Positions 32,050-41,186 of a stretch of 64,000 nt of DNA are shown here, in pieces. Source of the DNA: Micromonospora parathelypteridis. Lineage in GTDB: Bacteria > Actinomycetota > Actinomycetes > Mycobacteriales > Micromonosporaceae. The stretch covers positions 186,001 to 250,000 of the forward strand of contig NZ_JACHDP010000001.1 of NCBI RefSeq assembly GCF_014201145.1, given 5' to 3'. The notes under the pieces were generated by a model that saw only the letters and a list, made by a program, of their open reading frames with translations, ran no database searches and had not been told where the DNA came from. The first letter of the stretch is position 1, and every line of letters begins with the position of its first letter. A program made the position numbers and the translations under genes.

Positions 32050-33444
32050 GTGACCGACCGACCGGAGGAGTTCGACCTGCTCGTCGTGGGCGGCGGCAAG
32101 GCCGGAAAGACGTTGAGCATGGACGTCGCCCGGTCCGGACAACGGGTCGCGATGGTCGAACGCGGCATGATCGGCGGCAGCTGCATCAACGTCGCGTGTA
32201 TCCCGACGAAGGCACTGGTGACCAGCGCGCGGGCGGCACGTCACCTGCGTGGCGCGTCCACGCTCGGCCTGGCGGTCGAGGGCGGCCGGGTCGACGTGGA
32301 CCTGTTGCGCGCGCACAAGCAGGACGTCGTCGAGGGGATGGTGGCCGCCAACCGGCAACAGTTCCTCGACTCGGGACTGCACCTGGTGCTCGGTCAGGCC
32401 CGGTTCGTCGGCCCGCGGACCGTACGGGTGTCGCTCGCCGACGGTGGCGAGCGGTTGTTGCGCGGCGCCGACGTGGTAATCAACACGGGTACCCGCCCAC
32501 ACCTGCCGGCGGTGCCCGGGATGGCCGAGGCCGGGGTGCTGACCAGCGAGACGCTGCTGCACCTGGACCGGCTGCCGGCCCGACTGGTGGTGCTCGGCGG
32601 CGGCACCGTCGGGGTCGAGTTCGCGCAGATGTTCGCGTCGTTCGGCAGCACGGTGACGCTGATCGAGGGTGGCCCCCGGCTGCTCACCCGCGAGGATCCC
32701 GACGTGAGCGACGCCGTGATGCGCGTCTTCCTCGACGACGGCATCGACGTACGCGTCGGCGTCGCGGTCGCCCGCATCGACCGTGACGTCGCCGGCACCG
32801 TCCGGGTGACGTTGGACGACGGCAGCCTGGTGACCGGAGATGACGTGCTGGTGGCGGTCGGTCGGGAACCGGTGACCGACGGGCTCGGCCTCGACGCGGC
32901 CGGCGTACGGCTCAGCGAGCGTGGCTTCGTGGTGGTCGACGAGCACCTGCGCACCAGCGCCGAGCGCACCTGGGCGGCCGGGGACGTCGCCGGCAGTCCC
33001 CAGTTCACCCACGTCGCGCTGGACGACTACCGGATCATCCGGGTGAACCTCGCGGGGGGCCAGCGCAGCACCGCCGACCGACTGATCCCGTACACCGTCT
33101 TCACCACCCCGGAGCTGGCCCGCGTCGGGCTCACCGAGACCGAGGCGCGCCGCGCCGGGCACGACATCCAGGTGGCTCACCTGCCGGTTGCCGCGATCCC
33201 CCGGGCGCGCACCCTGCGCCAGACCGAGGGCATGTGGAAGGCGGTCGTCGACGCCGGCACCGACCGGATCCTCGGCGCGGCGCTGCTCGGCGCCGAAGCC
33301 GGTGAGGTGATCACCTCGGTGCAACTGGCCATGCTCGCCGGAATGCCGTGGACCGCCCTGCGCGACGCGGTCATCACCCACCCGACCATGACCGAGGGTC
33401 TCAACCTGCTCTTCGCCTCACTGCGGTCCCGCCCGGTCCGCTGA
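32050..33444 (+). CDS. Class I pyridine nucleotide-disulfide oxidoreductase, RclA/MerA-like
   Basis: The 464-aa flavoprotein has FAD motif LLVVGGGKAGKTLSMDVARS near the start, the redox-active disulfide GGSCINVACIPTKAL near residue 45, the NAD(P) motif LVVLGGGTVGVEFAQMFASF near 180, FAD motif WAAGDVAGSPQFTHVA near 310, and a C-terminal dimerisation region with THPTMTEGLNLLF. The last replaces the His-Glu dyad of glutathione-type reductases (HPTxxE) and matches RclA/MerA-like enzymes. No mer genes are nearby. It may reduce copper, a reactive chlorine target or another small disulfide. GTG 32050 follows GAGGAG by about 7 nt. Confidence 0.87.
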   Translation: MTDRPEEFDLLVVGGGKAGKTLSMDVARSGQRVAMVERGMIGGSCINVACIPTKALVTSARAARHLRGASTLGLAVEGGRVDVDLLRAHKQDVVEGMVAANRQQFLDSGLHLVLGQARFVGPRTVRVSLADGGERLLRGADVVINTGTRPHLPAVPGMAEAGVLTSETLLHLDRLPARLVVLGGGTVGVEFAQMFASFGSTVTLIEGGPRLLTREDPDVSDAVMRVFLDDGIDVRVGVAVARIDRDVAGTVRVTLDDGSLVTGDDVLVAVGREPVTDGLGLDAAGVRLSERGFVVVDEHLRTSAERTWAAGDVAGSPQFTHVALDDYRIIRVNLAGGQRSTADRLIPYTVFTTPELARVGLTETEARRAGHDIQVAHLPVAAIPRARTLRQTEGMWKAVVDAGTDRILGAALLGAEAGEVITSVQLAMLAGMPWTALRDAVITHPTMTEGLNLLFASLRSRPVR

Positions 33445-33460
33445 GCGCCGCGCGGGCTGC

Positions 33461-34252
33461 CTAGCCGGCGATCTCGTCGCGTACCCGTTGCTGGAAGGCG
33501 CGCGCCTGCGCCCCGGTGGGCGGCGGTCCCCCGTGCCGCGCGGCGACCGCACGACGGATCACCTCGGCCGGGTCACCGACGTCGATCAGCCGCTGACCGG
33601 CCGCGACCTTGGCCAGCCACACGCCGTCGCGGTGCCGCACCAGCGATCTGCACGCGCCGAGCACCGCGTCCTCCGCACCGGGCGCGGGCTGGTCGTCCGG
33701 CGGGGTCGGCAGGGCCAGCCACCAGGAGAGCGCCTCGGTGAGCAGGCGACGCAGGTCGGCCGGGGCGAGGTCGGCGAAGGCCTCCCCCGCTGGCGGGCCG
33801 AGCAGCGGCAACCCGCTCTGGTGCAGGATGCTGCGATCGAGCCCGTACCAGAAGCGGCCGTCGGCGGCCGGTCGGTCGGCGGGGTCGAGGGTGCACCGGA
33901 ACGGCATTCGGGACCCGGTGTTCAGCTCGACCTCGAAGGCGGGCTCCGGCGTTCCGGAGGCGGCCACCGCACGCTGGTACACGACCAACTCCAGCCCGCG
34001 CGCCGGGCAGGGCAGGGCCTCGTGTCGTAGCCGCGCCACCAGCGCCCGCTTGACGGCGTCGGTGAGTGGCCCGGCGCTGACCAACGCGACGTCCACGTCG
34101 CTGCGACCGGCCTGGTACGCGCCGAGCCCCACCGAGCCGGCCGCGTACGCGCCGACAAGGTCGGCCCCGAGTACGTCCCGGGCGGCGGCGACCAGGTCAT
34201 CGAGGTAGCGCTGAAGATCGGAGTCCACGAGCCATTTTGACTCAGGAGTCAC
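33461..34252 (-). CDS. Nucleotidyltransferase-domain protein, AadA-like
   Basis: The 263-aa protein shows the DNA polymerase beta-type nucleotidyltransferase motif GAYAAGSVGLGAYQAGRSDV followed by DVALV (near residue 35-60), including G-S and D-x-D. A helical C-terminal half with ALSWWLALP near 175 resembles AadA/DUF4111 proteins. It may adenylylate an aminoglycoside or another small molecule, but resistance is not established. The GTG start at 34252 has no clear ribosome site, and GTG 34228 (MDSDLQRYLDDL) fits the family start better. It is not in an obvious operon. Confidence 0.8.
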   Translation of the reverse strand: MTPESKWLVDSDLQRYLDDLVAAARDVLGADLVGAYAAGSVGLGAYQAGRSDVDVALVSAGPLTDAVKRALVARLRHEALPCPARGLELVVYQRAVAASGTPEPAFEVELNTGSRMPFRCTLDPADRPAADGRFWYGLDRSILHQSGLPLLGPPAGEAFADLAPADLRRLLTEALSWWLALPTPPDDQPAPGAEDAVLGACRSLVRHRDGVWLAKVAAGQRLIDVGDPAEVIRRAVAARHGGPPPTGAQARAFQQRVRDEIAG

Positions 34253-34264
34253 AACCGGGTCGGA

Positions 34265-35605
34265 CTACCCCGCGTAGAGCAGCAGCAGACCAGCGACGGT
34301 GTACGCGACCATCAGCGCCAGCAGCGGGAGTTGACCGGCCACCGCCCGGGCCCGGGGGAACAGGTACAGGGCGCGGTCGTGGGCGAGCAGGGTGCCGAGC
34401 AGGTGCCCGAGGACGATGACGGTGATCTGGAGGGTGGCCACGCCGGAGGGCGTGAGCAGACCGGTGTACGGCTCCCAGCCGGCGGTGCCGAGCCAGTTGG
34501 CGCCGGTGCCCAGGGGGTCGGAGAGCAGCGCGACGGTGCGCTGGCCTTCCAGGATCAGCAACGAGTAGTAGTGCGCCACCACGTAGCCGACCGCGATCGG
34601 CACGATCGAGTGGGCGATCTCGCCTGGCACGCCACGGGCTTCGACCGGGTCGGCCCGGCCGATGCGCGCCGCGGCTCCGGTGGCGGCGAGGTACGCCAGC
34701 GCGACAGCCGCGATGACCAGGATCAGTCCGGCGCTGCCGGTGACCGCCGGGTGCAGGCCGTTCTCCTGGGTGAAGCGCAGCCAGCCCGGCGCGTTGGACA
34801 GGCTGTCGTACATGGTCGAGCCGAGCAGCACGATGACCACGGCGACCAGGCCGGGGCGGGGCCGCAGCCCGGCGATCCCGTCGAGCGGGTTGCGCCACAC
34901 CAGCACGCCGTCCGTGGCCCGGCCGAGCGGAGCGAGTTGACCGATCAGTGCGCTGTACACCTCGAACGGGTCGGCGCGGTCGAACCAGCCGGCGCCGAAC
35001 ACCGCGGCCCCGGCCAGCATGACCACCGCGTACGCGGCGAGCCAGGCGGTGATGACCGGCAGGGTGGCCCGTTCGGGTGCGACCAGCTCCAGCCAGACGA
35101 ATCCGAACAGCGTGGTGGCGGCCGGCCACAGACCCACACCGTCCGGCAGCTCACGGACCCCCCGGTTCGGGTCGCGCCGTGCTGCCAGCGCCGCGAGCAG
35201 GTGCACCGTCCGTAGCGGGTTGACCGCCCGCCAGACCGGGCCGAGCAGCAGCGACAGCGGTGCCAGCCCGACCCAGAGCAGCACGTAGAGCGCGCCGGCC
35301 GTCGGGTTGTCCGCGGTGTCCGGCCCGCCCAGCAGGCCCAGGCAGAACCAGGCGGCGGCGAGCAGGCCGAGCCCGCGCAGCACCCACCGGAGCGTGGGTG
35401 CGTCGACGAGCCGGGCCAGCCGTTGCGGCACCGGGCGGCCACCGGTCGCGTCCCGGTCGAGTCGGGGCTCGCGCCAGAGCAGACCCAGCGCGAGGAATGT
35501 GACGACGAGGGTCAGGGCGGCGGCGACGACGAGCTGCGGCAGTGTGATCGGCAGGTCCTGGCGGCCCCCGACGCCGTGCGCCAGCACCGTCTCCACGGGG
35601 GTCAT
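34265..35605 (-). CDS. Polytopic membrane protein next to a cupredoxin-like lipoprotein
   Basis: The 446-aa protein has about ten to eleven helices. The first is LPQLVVAAALTLVVTFLALG, and the last ends LLALMVAYTVAGLLLLYAG at the C-terminus. I do not recognise a named family. Scattered conserved-looking histidines (VVAHYYSLL, VLGHLLGTLLAHDRALY) could bind metal. It lies 5 nt downstream of the cupredoxin-like lipoprotein gene on the same strand and is probably co-translated. With the divergent CopC-like gene, a copper transport or insertion role is an inference from context only. Confidence 0.72.
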   Translation of the reverse strand: MTPVETVLAHGVGGRQDLPITLPQLVVAAALTLVVTFLALGLLWREPRLDRDATGGRPVPQRLARLVDAPTLRWVLRGLGLLAAAWFCLGLLGGPDTADNPTAGALYVLLWVGLAPLSLLLGPVWRAVNPLRTVHLLAALAARRDPNRGVRELPDGVGLWPAATTLFGFVWLELVAPERATLPVITAWLAAYAVVMLAGAAVFGAGWFDRADPFEVYSALIGQLAPLGRATDGVLVWRNPLDGIAGLRPRPGLVAVVIVLLGSTMYDSLSNAPGWLRFTQENGLHPAVTGSAGLILVIAAVALAYLAATGAAARIGRADPVEARGVPGEIAHSIVPIAVGYVVAHYYSLLILEGQRTVALLSDPLGTGANWLGTAGWEPYTGLLTPSGVATLQITVIVLGHLLGTLLAHDRALYLFPRARAVAGQLPLLALMVAYTVAGLLLLYAG

Positions 35606-35610
35606 GTCGC

Positions 35611-36075
35611 TCAGCGGACGACGAGCTGGAACAGCACCAGCTCGGTCTCGTGTGTCTCCACCTCGAACAGGCCGGTCTTGTCGGCCCGGAACTCCACCGA
35701 GCCGGGTGTGCCGGCCGGCAGTCGAGCGCCCAGGTCGTAGCCGTGCACGTGCAGCTCGTCCGACACGTCCGAGGTGACCGTGATCCGGACCAGCTCGCCC
35801 TTGTCCACGGTGACCCGGCCGGTCGGCGGGTTGATTCGCCGCTTCGCGATCGTCACGACGATCTCGCGGTCCACGGCCGGGGTGCTGGCGCTGGGTGTCG
35901 GGCTGGCCGACGAGGCCGGCGCGGTGGCGGTGGCGGCGCTCGACGGGGCGGCGGACGTGGGTGCCGTGGAGGGGGTCGCCCCGGACGGGTCGTCGCCCTG
36001 CCCGCAACCCGTGACGAGCAGGGCGGTGAGGACACCGGCGGCGAGGGCGGTGGAGGTGCGGGTACGGACGGACAC
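35611..36075 (-). CDS. Cupredoxin-like lipoprotein
   Basis: The 154-aa protein has a signal peptide ending in lipobox LLVTGCGQG (Cys near residue 24), then an Ala/Ser/Pro/Thr-rich linker to about residue 68. A C-terminal beta sandwich of about 85 residues with cupredoxin features follows: DELHVHGYDLGARL and a final FEVETHETELVLFQLVV. Its His, Glu and Asp residues could bind copper, but the classical Cys ligand is absent, as in EfeO-type or T1-less cupredoxins. It would sit on the outer face of the membrane. It is divergent from the CopC-like gene across 102 bp. Confidence 0.82.
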   Translation of the reverse strand: MSVRTRTSTALAAGVLTALLVTGCGQGDDPSGATPSTAPTSAAPSSAATATAPASSASPTPSASTPAVDREIVVTIAKRRINPPTGRVTVDKGELVRITVTSDVSDELHVHGYDLGARLPAGTPGSVEFRADKTGLFEVETHETELVLFQLVVR

Positions 36076-36177
36076 GGGCGGACTCCGAACGACGCGAGGG
36101 GACGGGTGTCGAGTTGATCGTCGGGGAGGAGAACTCTACGTCTTGTTCGGCGGGGAGGAAATGACCATGATGAACGA

Positions 36178-37044
36178 ATGCAATCGAGGCTCGTCACTGT
36201 CAGTAACACCCTGAGCCGTGCCGCGGCGGCGCTGGTCGCGACACTGGCGGTGTCGCTGTTACTGCCCGCCGCTCCGGCGTCCGCGCACGGCCAGTTGGCG
36301 ACCTCCACCCCGTTGACCGGCACCGTTGTCCGCGAGCCACTGACGCAGGTGGCGTTGTACTTCACCGAGAAGCCGGCCTCCAACGCCCATTTCACCCTCA
36401 CCGGGCCGGCCGGGTCGCGAGTGGACAGTGGCTGGTCGCACGGCGAGCCGAAGCGCCTGGACAAGCCGGTCCAGGAGTACTTCATGGTCAACGGCGTCTT
36501 CGAGCCGCGGCTGTACCACACCGGCTTCCCGGCCATGGTGACCGTCGCGCACTGGCCGGCGAAGGGCCGCTACACCGCCAACTACCTCTCCGTCGCCTCC
36601 GACGGTGAGGCGGTGCGGGGCACCGTCACCTTCGACTATCAGGGGCCGAGCACCGCGGCACCGGCCGGCTGGACGGCGCCCACGGCCGGACCGGAGCCGG
36701 CACTGCTCGCCCAGGCCGAGGGCAGGGCATCGGCGAGCCCCGGCGCCACGGGCGGCCTGCCGGACGTCACCGGCGCTCCGGCGACCGGGCCGGCCGATGC
36801 CACAAAGAAGCAGGGCGGCGGGTTTCCGGCCTGGCTGGTGCCGGCCCTGATCGTCGTCGTCGTCACCGCGATCGTGTTGGTGGCGGCCCGCCGCCGACCC
36901 GCCGCGCGCACGACCTCCACGCCGAGTCGACGGCCCACCGGCCCCGCGCGCAAGGCCGGTGCACCGACCCGCAAGGTCGCCACCCCGGCTCCCCGCAAGT
37001 CTGGCAACCGGGCCGATGGTCCAGCGCGGCGCGGACGACGGTAG
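36178..37044 (+). CDS. CopC-domain copper-binding membrane-anchored protein
   Basis: The 288-aa protein's signal peptide ends APASA before HGQLATSTP. Cleavage would expose an N-terminal histidine, the copper ligand known in CopC. The CopC beta-barrel covers residues about 36-160, with later histidines in SGWSHGEP, LYHTGFP and VAHWPAKG. A disordered linker, one helix (FPAWLVPALIVVVVTAIVLV near 220) and a basic Arg/Lys/Pro tail follow. It probably holds copper outside the cell. There is no CopD domain. ATG 36178 is used; the 102-bp gap to the cupredoxin-like gene likely has both promoters. Confidence 0.87.
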   Translation: MQSRLVTVSNTLSRAAAALVATLAVSLLLPAAPASAHGQLATSTPLTGTVVREPLTQVALYFTEKPASNAHFTLTGPAGSRVDSGWSHGEPKRLDKPVQEYFMVNGVFEPRLYHTGFPAMVTVAHWPAKGRYTANYLSVASDGEAVRGTVTFDYQGPSTAAPAGWTAPTAGPEPALLAQAEGRASASPGATGGLPDVTGAPATGPADATKKQGGGFPAWLVPALIVVVVTAIVLVAARRRPAARTTSTPSRRPTGPARKAGAPTRKVATPAPRKSGNRADGPARRGRR

Positions 37045-37291
37045 GCCACCTCCACACCCGGCATTCTCCGCGTACCACCGCGAACTTTCGCACGGACATC
37101 GGGAACTTTTGATGTATCGACGTGAAGCCATGGACAGTCCAATCGAAACGCCTTAATGTCTCGACCCATCAACCCGGTGTTTCCGGATCGTCACTCGTCG
37201 GCGTCGAGGACGTTTCGGAGCCGGGCCGACGGCCACCCCCACCACTGAACCGTCCCGGCCGTCGGAAACTCCGCTCCCTCCTGGAGGAACG
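37045..37291. other. Intergenic region before the large PA14/sugar-dehydrogenase gene
   Basis: These 247 bases hold no gene with proper codon bias. The region is locally AT-richer around 37084-37155, where the promoter of the downstream secreted protein probably lies. I see no operator palindrome or riboswitch fold that I can defend. Confidence 0.5.
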
Positions 37292-40126
37292 ATGGGCACA
37301 CGCCTGCTACGCCGACTCCGCAATCCCGTCCTGGGTGCGCTGGCACTGGTCCTCACCGCCGGCCTCTGGGCCGCCCCGGCCACCGCCGCCCCCGAGCAGG
37401 AACCGGGCGTCACGCTGCGCGTCTTCGACGTGCAGGTGCCGCTCTCCGAGATCTGCACACTCAAGCCCGCGCAGACCCCGAACGTGGACAAGCTGATGTC
37501 CACGATCAACTGGACCTCGGCGGCCGACTTCGGCTTCGAGGACAACTTCGTCTCGCAGGTGCTCGGCAACATCACCACCACGCAGGCCGGCAGTTACACG
37601 TTCCGGCTCAGCAGCGACGACGGCTCCAAGTTGTCGATCGACAACGCCGTGGTGATCAACCACGACGGGCTGCACGGGGCCACCCCGCCCAAGGAGGGCA
37701 CGGTCACCCTCACCGCCGGGCTGCACCCGCTGCGCATCGACCACTTCGAGCGTGCGGGTGGTCAACAGATCACCCTGGAGTGGAGGACGCCCGGCTCGTC
37801 GTCCTTCGTTGTCGTACCGAACTCGGCGCTGAGCACCGACGCCGGCGTGGTCCGTGTGACCGCGCCCGGCCGCAAGGAGTGCGAAGGGATCACCGACTCC
37901 CCCGGCGACGGCCTCCCACTGACCGCTGTACACCCCGGCTACACGCTGACCAACCTGCGGCCCAGCGGCTTCCAGCCGAAGGTCACGGGCATGGACTGGC
38001 TGGCCGACGGCCGGCTGGTCATCTGCACCTGGGGTGGCAGCGACCAGTCCGGCTCCTCTCAGGACGGTGAGGTCTGGATCCTCGGCAACACCGGCGGATC
38101 GACCAGTCCGGGCAACGTGACCACCAAGAAGATCGCCGGAGGGCTCAAGGAGCCGATGGGGCTGAAGGTCGTCGACGGGGTGGTCTACGTCACGGAGAAG
38201 CAGCGGCTGACCCGACTGGTGAACACCGGCGGCGACGAAGTGGCCGAGCGCCTGGAGACCGTCGCCACCTGGCCGTACGGCGGCAACTTCCACGAGTTCG
38301 CGTTCGGCCTGCTCTACCAGGACGGGTTCTTCTACCTGAACCTGTCGGTGTCGATCAACTCTGGCGGCGCGACCACCAACCCGCAGCCCGCGGTCAACCG
38401 GGGTACGACCCTCAAGGTCAACAAGGACACCGGCGCGGTGAGCTACGTCGCCGGCGGCCTGCGTACCCCGCACGGCATCGGCTGGGGCCCGGAGAACGGC
38501 ATCTTCGTCACCGACAACCAGGGCGGCTGGCTGCCCTCGTCGAAGCTGTTGCACGTCAAGCAGGGCCGGTTCTTCAACCACTACACCAACCCGGCCGGCC
38601 CGTTCGACACCAACGCGGTCACCCCGCCGGTGCTCTGGATGCCACAGAACGAGATCGCCAACTCGCCCAGCACGCCGCTCTACCTGACCAGCGGCCGTTA
38701 CGCCGGCCAGTTCGTCATCGGCGACGTGACGTACGGCGGGCTGCAGCGGGCCTTTGTGGAGAAGGTCAACGGCGAGTACCAGGGCGCTCTGTTCCGGCTC
38801 ACCCAGGGCCTGGAGGCGGGCGTCTCGGAGGTCAACGTCGGCCCGGACGGCGCGATCTACGTCGGCGGGCTCGGTGCGGGCGGCAACTGGGGTCAGACCG
38901 GCAAGCTGTCGTACGGCCTGCAGAAGCTCACGCCGAACAGCACCACCGCGTTCGAGATGCTCGCCATGCGGGCCACCACGGCCGGCTTCGAGGTGGAGTA
39001 CACCCAGCCCGTCTCGACGGAGACCGCCGCCGACCTGGCGGCGCACTACAAGATCAAGCAATGGCGGTACGAGGCGACCTCGAACTACGGCGGCCCGAAG
39101 ATCGACGAGGAGACGCTGACCGTCACCTCGGCGACCCTCTCCGCGGACGGCAAGAAGGTCACCCTCGCGGTGGCCGGGCGCAAGGCCGGGCGGGTGGTCC
39201 ACCTGCGCTCGCCTCGCCCGTTCACCTCGACGAGCGGCCAGTCACTGTGGAGCACCGAGGCGTGGTACACGCTCAACGCCATCCCGGGCGTCACCCCGCC
39301 ACCGACCGGCGGGACCAACCTGGCACTCAACAAGCCAGCCGTCGCGGACAGCTCCTGCTCGACGACCGAGACCCCGGCCAAGGCCGTCAACGGCAGCGTG
39401 ACCGGCGGCAACGGCGACAAGTGGTGCTCGAAGGGCACCACGAAGTTCCTCCAGGTGGACCTGGGAGCCAGCCACCCGGTGAACCGGGTCGTGGTCAAGC
39501 ACGCCGGCGCGGGCGGTGAGGACACCGCCTGGAACACCCGGGACTTCACCGTCGCGTCCAGCGCCGACGGCACGACCTGGACCACCCGCGCCACGGTGAC
39601 CGGCAACACCGCGAGCACCACCACACACGGCGTCTCCGCACCGGGAACCCGCTACGTCCGGCTGGCGATCACCGCACCGACCAGCACCAGCGACACCGCC
39701 GCGCGCATCTACGAGCTGGAGGTGTACGCGAGCGCCAGCGGCACCCCGGGCACCATCACCGGAGTCGCCGGCAAGTGCCTGGACATCGACAACGCGGGCA
39801 CCGCCGACGGCACGAAGGTGCAGTTGTGGACCTGCAACAGCACCACCGCGCAGTCGTGGAGCCGGGTTGGGGAGACCTACCGCGCCCTGGGCAAGTGCCT
39901 GGACGTGGACAACGCGGGCACCGCCGACGGCACGAAGGTGCAGCTGTGGACCTGCAACGGGACCGGTTCCCAGGTGTGGCAGCCGCAGTCCGACGGCTCG
40001 ATCCGCAACCCGCAGTCGGGCAAGGTCCTGCAGGCCGCTGGCGGTGGCACCGCCGACGGCACGCAGATCCAGATCGGCACCAACTCCGGTGCCGCCCACC
40101 AGAAGTGGGTGGTCAACGCCACCTGA
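37292..40126 (+). CDS. Secreted PA14 / sorbosone-dehydrogenase-like / F5-8C / ricin-B modular protein
   Basis: The 944-aa protein has a signal peptide (residues 1-32), a PA14-like sugar-binding domain (about 40-190), and a six-bladed propeller of the PQQ glucose/sorbosone dehydrogenase type (about 205-560, with TPHGIGWGPENGIFVTDNQG). A linker follows, then an F5/8 type C (CBM32-like) domain (about 675-815, opening NLALNKPAVADSS) and a ricin-B lectin (about 818-944) with repeated GKCLDxDNAGTADGTKVQLW. It should act outside the cell on polysaccharide-linked sugars; cofactor use is unproven. ATG 37292 has GGAGG about 5 nt upstream. A terminator follows. Confidence 0.9.
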   Translation: MGTRLLRRLRNPVLGALALVLTAGLWAAPATAAPEQEPGVTLRVFDVQVPLSEICTLKPAQTPNVDKLMSTINWTSAADFGFEDNFVSQVLGNITTTQAGSYTFRLSSDDGSKLSIDNAVVINHDGLHGATPPKEGTVTLTAGLHPLRIDHFERAGGQQITLEWRTPGSSSFVVVPNSALSTDAGVVRVTAPGRKECEGITDSPGDGLPLTAVHPGYTLTNLRPSGFQPKVTGMDWLADGRLVICTWGGSDQSGSSQDGEVWILGNTGGSTSPGNVTTKKIAGGLKEPMGLKVVDGVVYVTEKQRLTRLVNTGGDEVAERLETVATWPYGGNFHEFAFGLLYQDGFFYLNLSVSINSGGATTNPQPAVNRGTTLKVNKDTGAVSYVAGGLRTPHGIGWGPENGIFVTDNQGGWLPSSKLLHVKQGRFFNHYTNPAGPFDTNAVTPPVLWMPQNEIANSPSTPLYLTSGRYAGQFVIGDVTYGGLQRAFVEKVNGEYQGALFRLTQGLEAGVSEVNVGPDGAIYVGGLGAGGNWGQTGKLSYGLQKLTPNSTTAFEMLAMRATTAGFEVEYTQPVSTETAADLAAHYKIKQWRYEATSNYGGPKIDEETLTVTSATLSADGKKVTLAVAGRKAGRVVHLRSPRPFTSTSGQSLWSTEAWYTLNAIPGVTPPPTGGTNLALNKPAVADSSCSTTETPAKAVNGSVTGGNGDKWCSKGTTKFLQVDLGASHPVNRVVVKHAGAGGEDTAWNTRDFTVASSADGTTWTTRATVTGNTASTTTHGVSAPGTRYVRLAITAPTSTSDTAARIYELEVYASASGTPGTITGVAGKCLDIDNAGTADGTKVQLWTCNSTTAQSWSRVGETYRALGKCLDVDNAGTADGTKVQLWTCNGTGSQVWQPQSDGSIRNPQSGKVLQAAGGGTADGTQIQIGTNSGAAHQKWVVNAT

Positions 40127-40134
40127 CGACGGAC

Positions 40135-40165
40135 GGGGCCTGACCCGGGTGACCGGTCAGGCCCC
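40135..40165 (+). terminator. Terminator hairpin
   Basis: An 11-bp stem, ggggcctgacc (40135-40145) with ggtcaggcccc (40155-40165), and a 9-nt loop follow the modular protein's stop. Confidence 0.85.
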
Positions 40166-40238
40166 ACTCCGGGCCGGTCGAGACCGGGTGCCGGCGAGTT
40201 GGGCGCACAGCGCGGTCGACTGCCGTGTCGGCGGTCGG

Positions 40239-40625
40239 TCAGGGACCGTGGGGCAGCGGCTGCGCCAGCGCCCGCAGATCCGTCGGGAGTTGGGCCAGGG
40301 CCTCCTCGAACTCCCGGTGCCCGACCACCCGGTGCATCGTCTGCAGGACGGCCCGCGCGCCCCGCTCGGCGGCGGGCCGGTCGATCCCGGCGCGGTCGGC
40401 CACCCGGCGCAGGAACTCGTCGTAGCCGAACGCTTCCGGCGGCTCCGCGGCCTTGACCAACAGCGGGCTCAGCTCGTCGGCCAGGTGGGGGGCGAGCGCG
40501 CCCGCCTCACCGCCGCTGAGCCGCTCGGTGAGGGTCCGCAGAACCGCCTCGGTCAGTGGACGCGCCTGCTCCGGCGAAATGCCCGCCCGCGCCGCAACCT
40601 TGTCGATGAATGCCAGCTCGGCCAT
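40239..40625 (-). CDS. DUF2267 domain protein
   Basis: The 128-aa all-helical protein shows the two-fold repeated pattern of DUF2267: FIDKVAARAGISPEQARPLT, then a later YDEFLRRVADRAGIDRPAAE with AVLQTMHRVVGHREFEEALA. Each half has the 'Fxx.V..ragi...A......VL..L...l' form. The family's function is unknown; members often sit near stress and general-metabolism genes. ATG 40625. It is divergent from the NTF2-like gene. Confidence 0.88.
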   Translation of the reverse strand: MAELAFIDKVAARAGISPEQARPLTEAVLRTLTERLSGGEAGALAPHLADELSPLLVKAAEPPEAFGYDEFLRRVADRAGIDRPAAERGARAVLQTMHRVVGHREFEEALAQLPTDLRALAQPLPHGP

Positions 40626-40823
40626 GCCCCCGCCCTTCGTTCCGGAAACGCGTGGCTACCCGGGCCAACCGGCGGCAAACCCGGCAGTCGACGCGGATGC
40701 CCGCTCTGGCGATCGGTGGCGTTCTTCTGGTTGCTCCGCGCGGTGCCGTCTGCTTCTCGTACGGTGAGGTCGGACCGGGAACCCGACGGCTGCCGACGGC
40801 GGCCCGTGCCGCAGGAGGAGCAG

Positions 40824-41156
40824 ATGGCGGTCGACCTGCCCGACGTGATCGACCGGTACTTCCGGGCCGTCGACGACCGGGACCTGGATGCCTTCGTCGC
40901 CTGCTTCGCGGACACCGCGAGCGTCGCCGACGATGACCGGGTGTACGACGGACGGGCCGCGATCCGCGCCTGGCGGCAGAAGACGATGGATGCCACCTCG
41001 TACACGTCCGAGCCGGTTCGTGTCACACCGCAGGCGGGCGACTCGTACCTGGTCCTCAGCCGGGTTTCCGGCGACTTCCCCGGCAGTCCGATCGAGCTGC
41101 GGTACCGGTTCACGCTGCGGGATGACCTGATCGGCGCCCTGGACATCCGTCCGTAG
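40824..41156 (+). CDS. NTF2-like (SnoaL/DUF4440-type) protein
   Basis: The 110-aa alpha+beta barrel protein has DVIDRYFRAVDDRDLDAFVA near the start and VYDGRAAIRAWRQK near residue 50, the usual cone-shaped pocket of polyketide cyclase-like or ketosteroid isomerase-like proteins. No catalytic pair is certain. The ATG at 40824 follows CAGGAGGAG by a few nt. It is 30 nt upstream of the SDR gene on the same strand, so the two likely form an operon. Confidence 0.85.
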   Translation: MAVDLPDVIDRYFRAVDDRDLDAFVACFADTASVADDDRVYDGRAAIRAWRQKTMDATSYTSEPVRVTPQAGDSYLVLSRVSGDFPGSPIELRYRFTLRDDLIGALDIRP

Positions 41157-41186
41157 CAGCTGGAGACCGCCCACCGAGGAGGCGAC

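Noticed and set aside
33461..34252. Aminoglycoside resistance gene
   Set aside because: Only the nucleotidyltransferase motif and a loosely AadA-like C-terminus are visible; substrate cannot be called from sequence.
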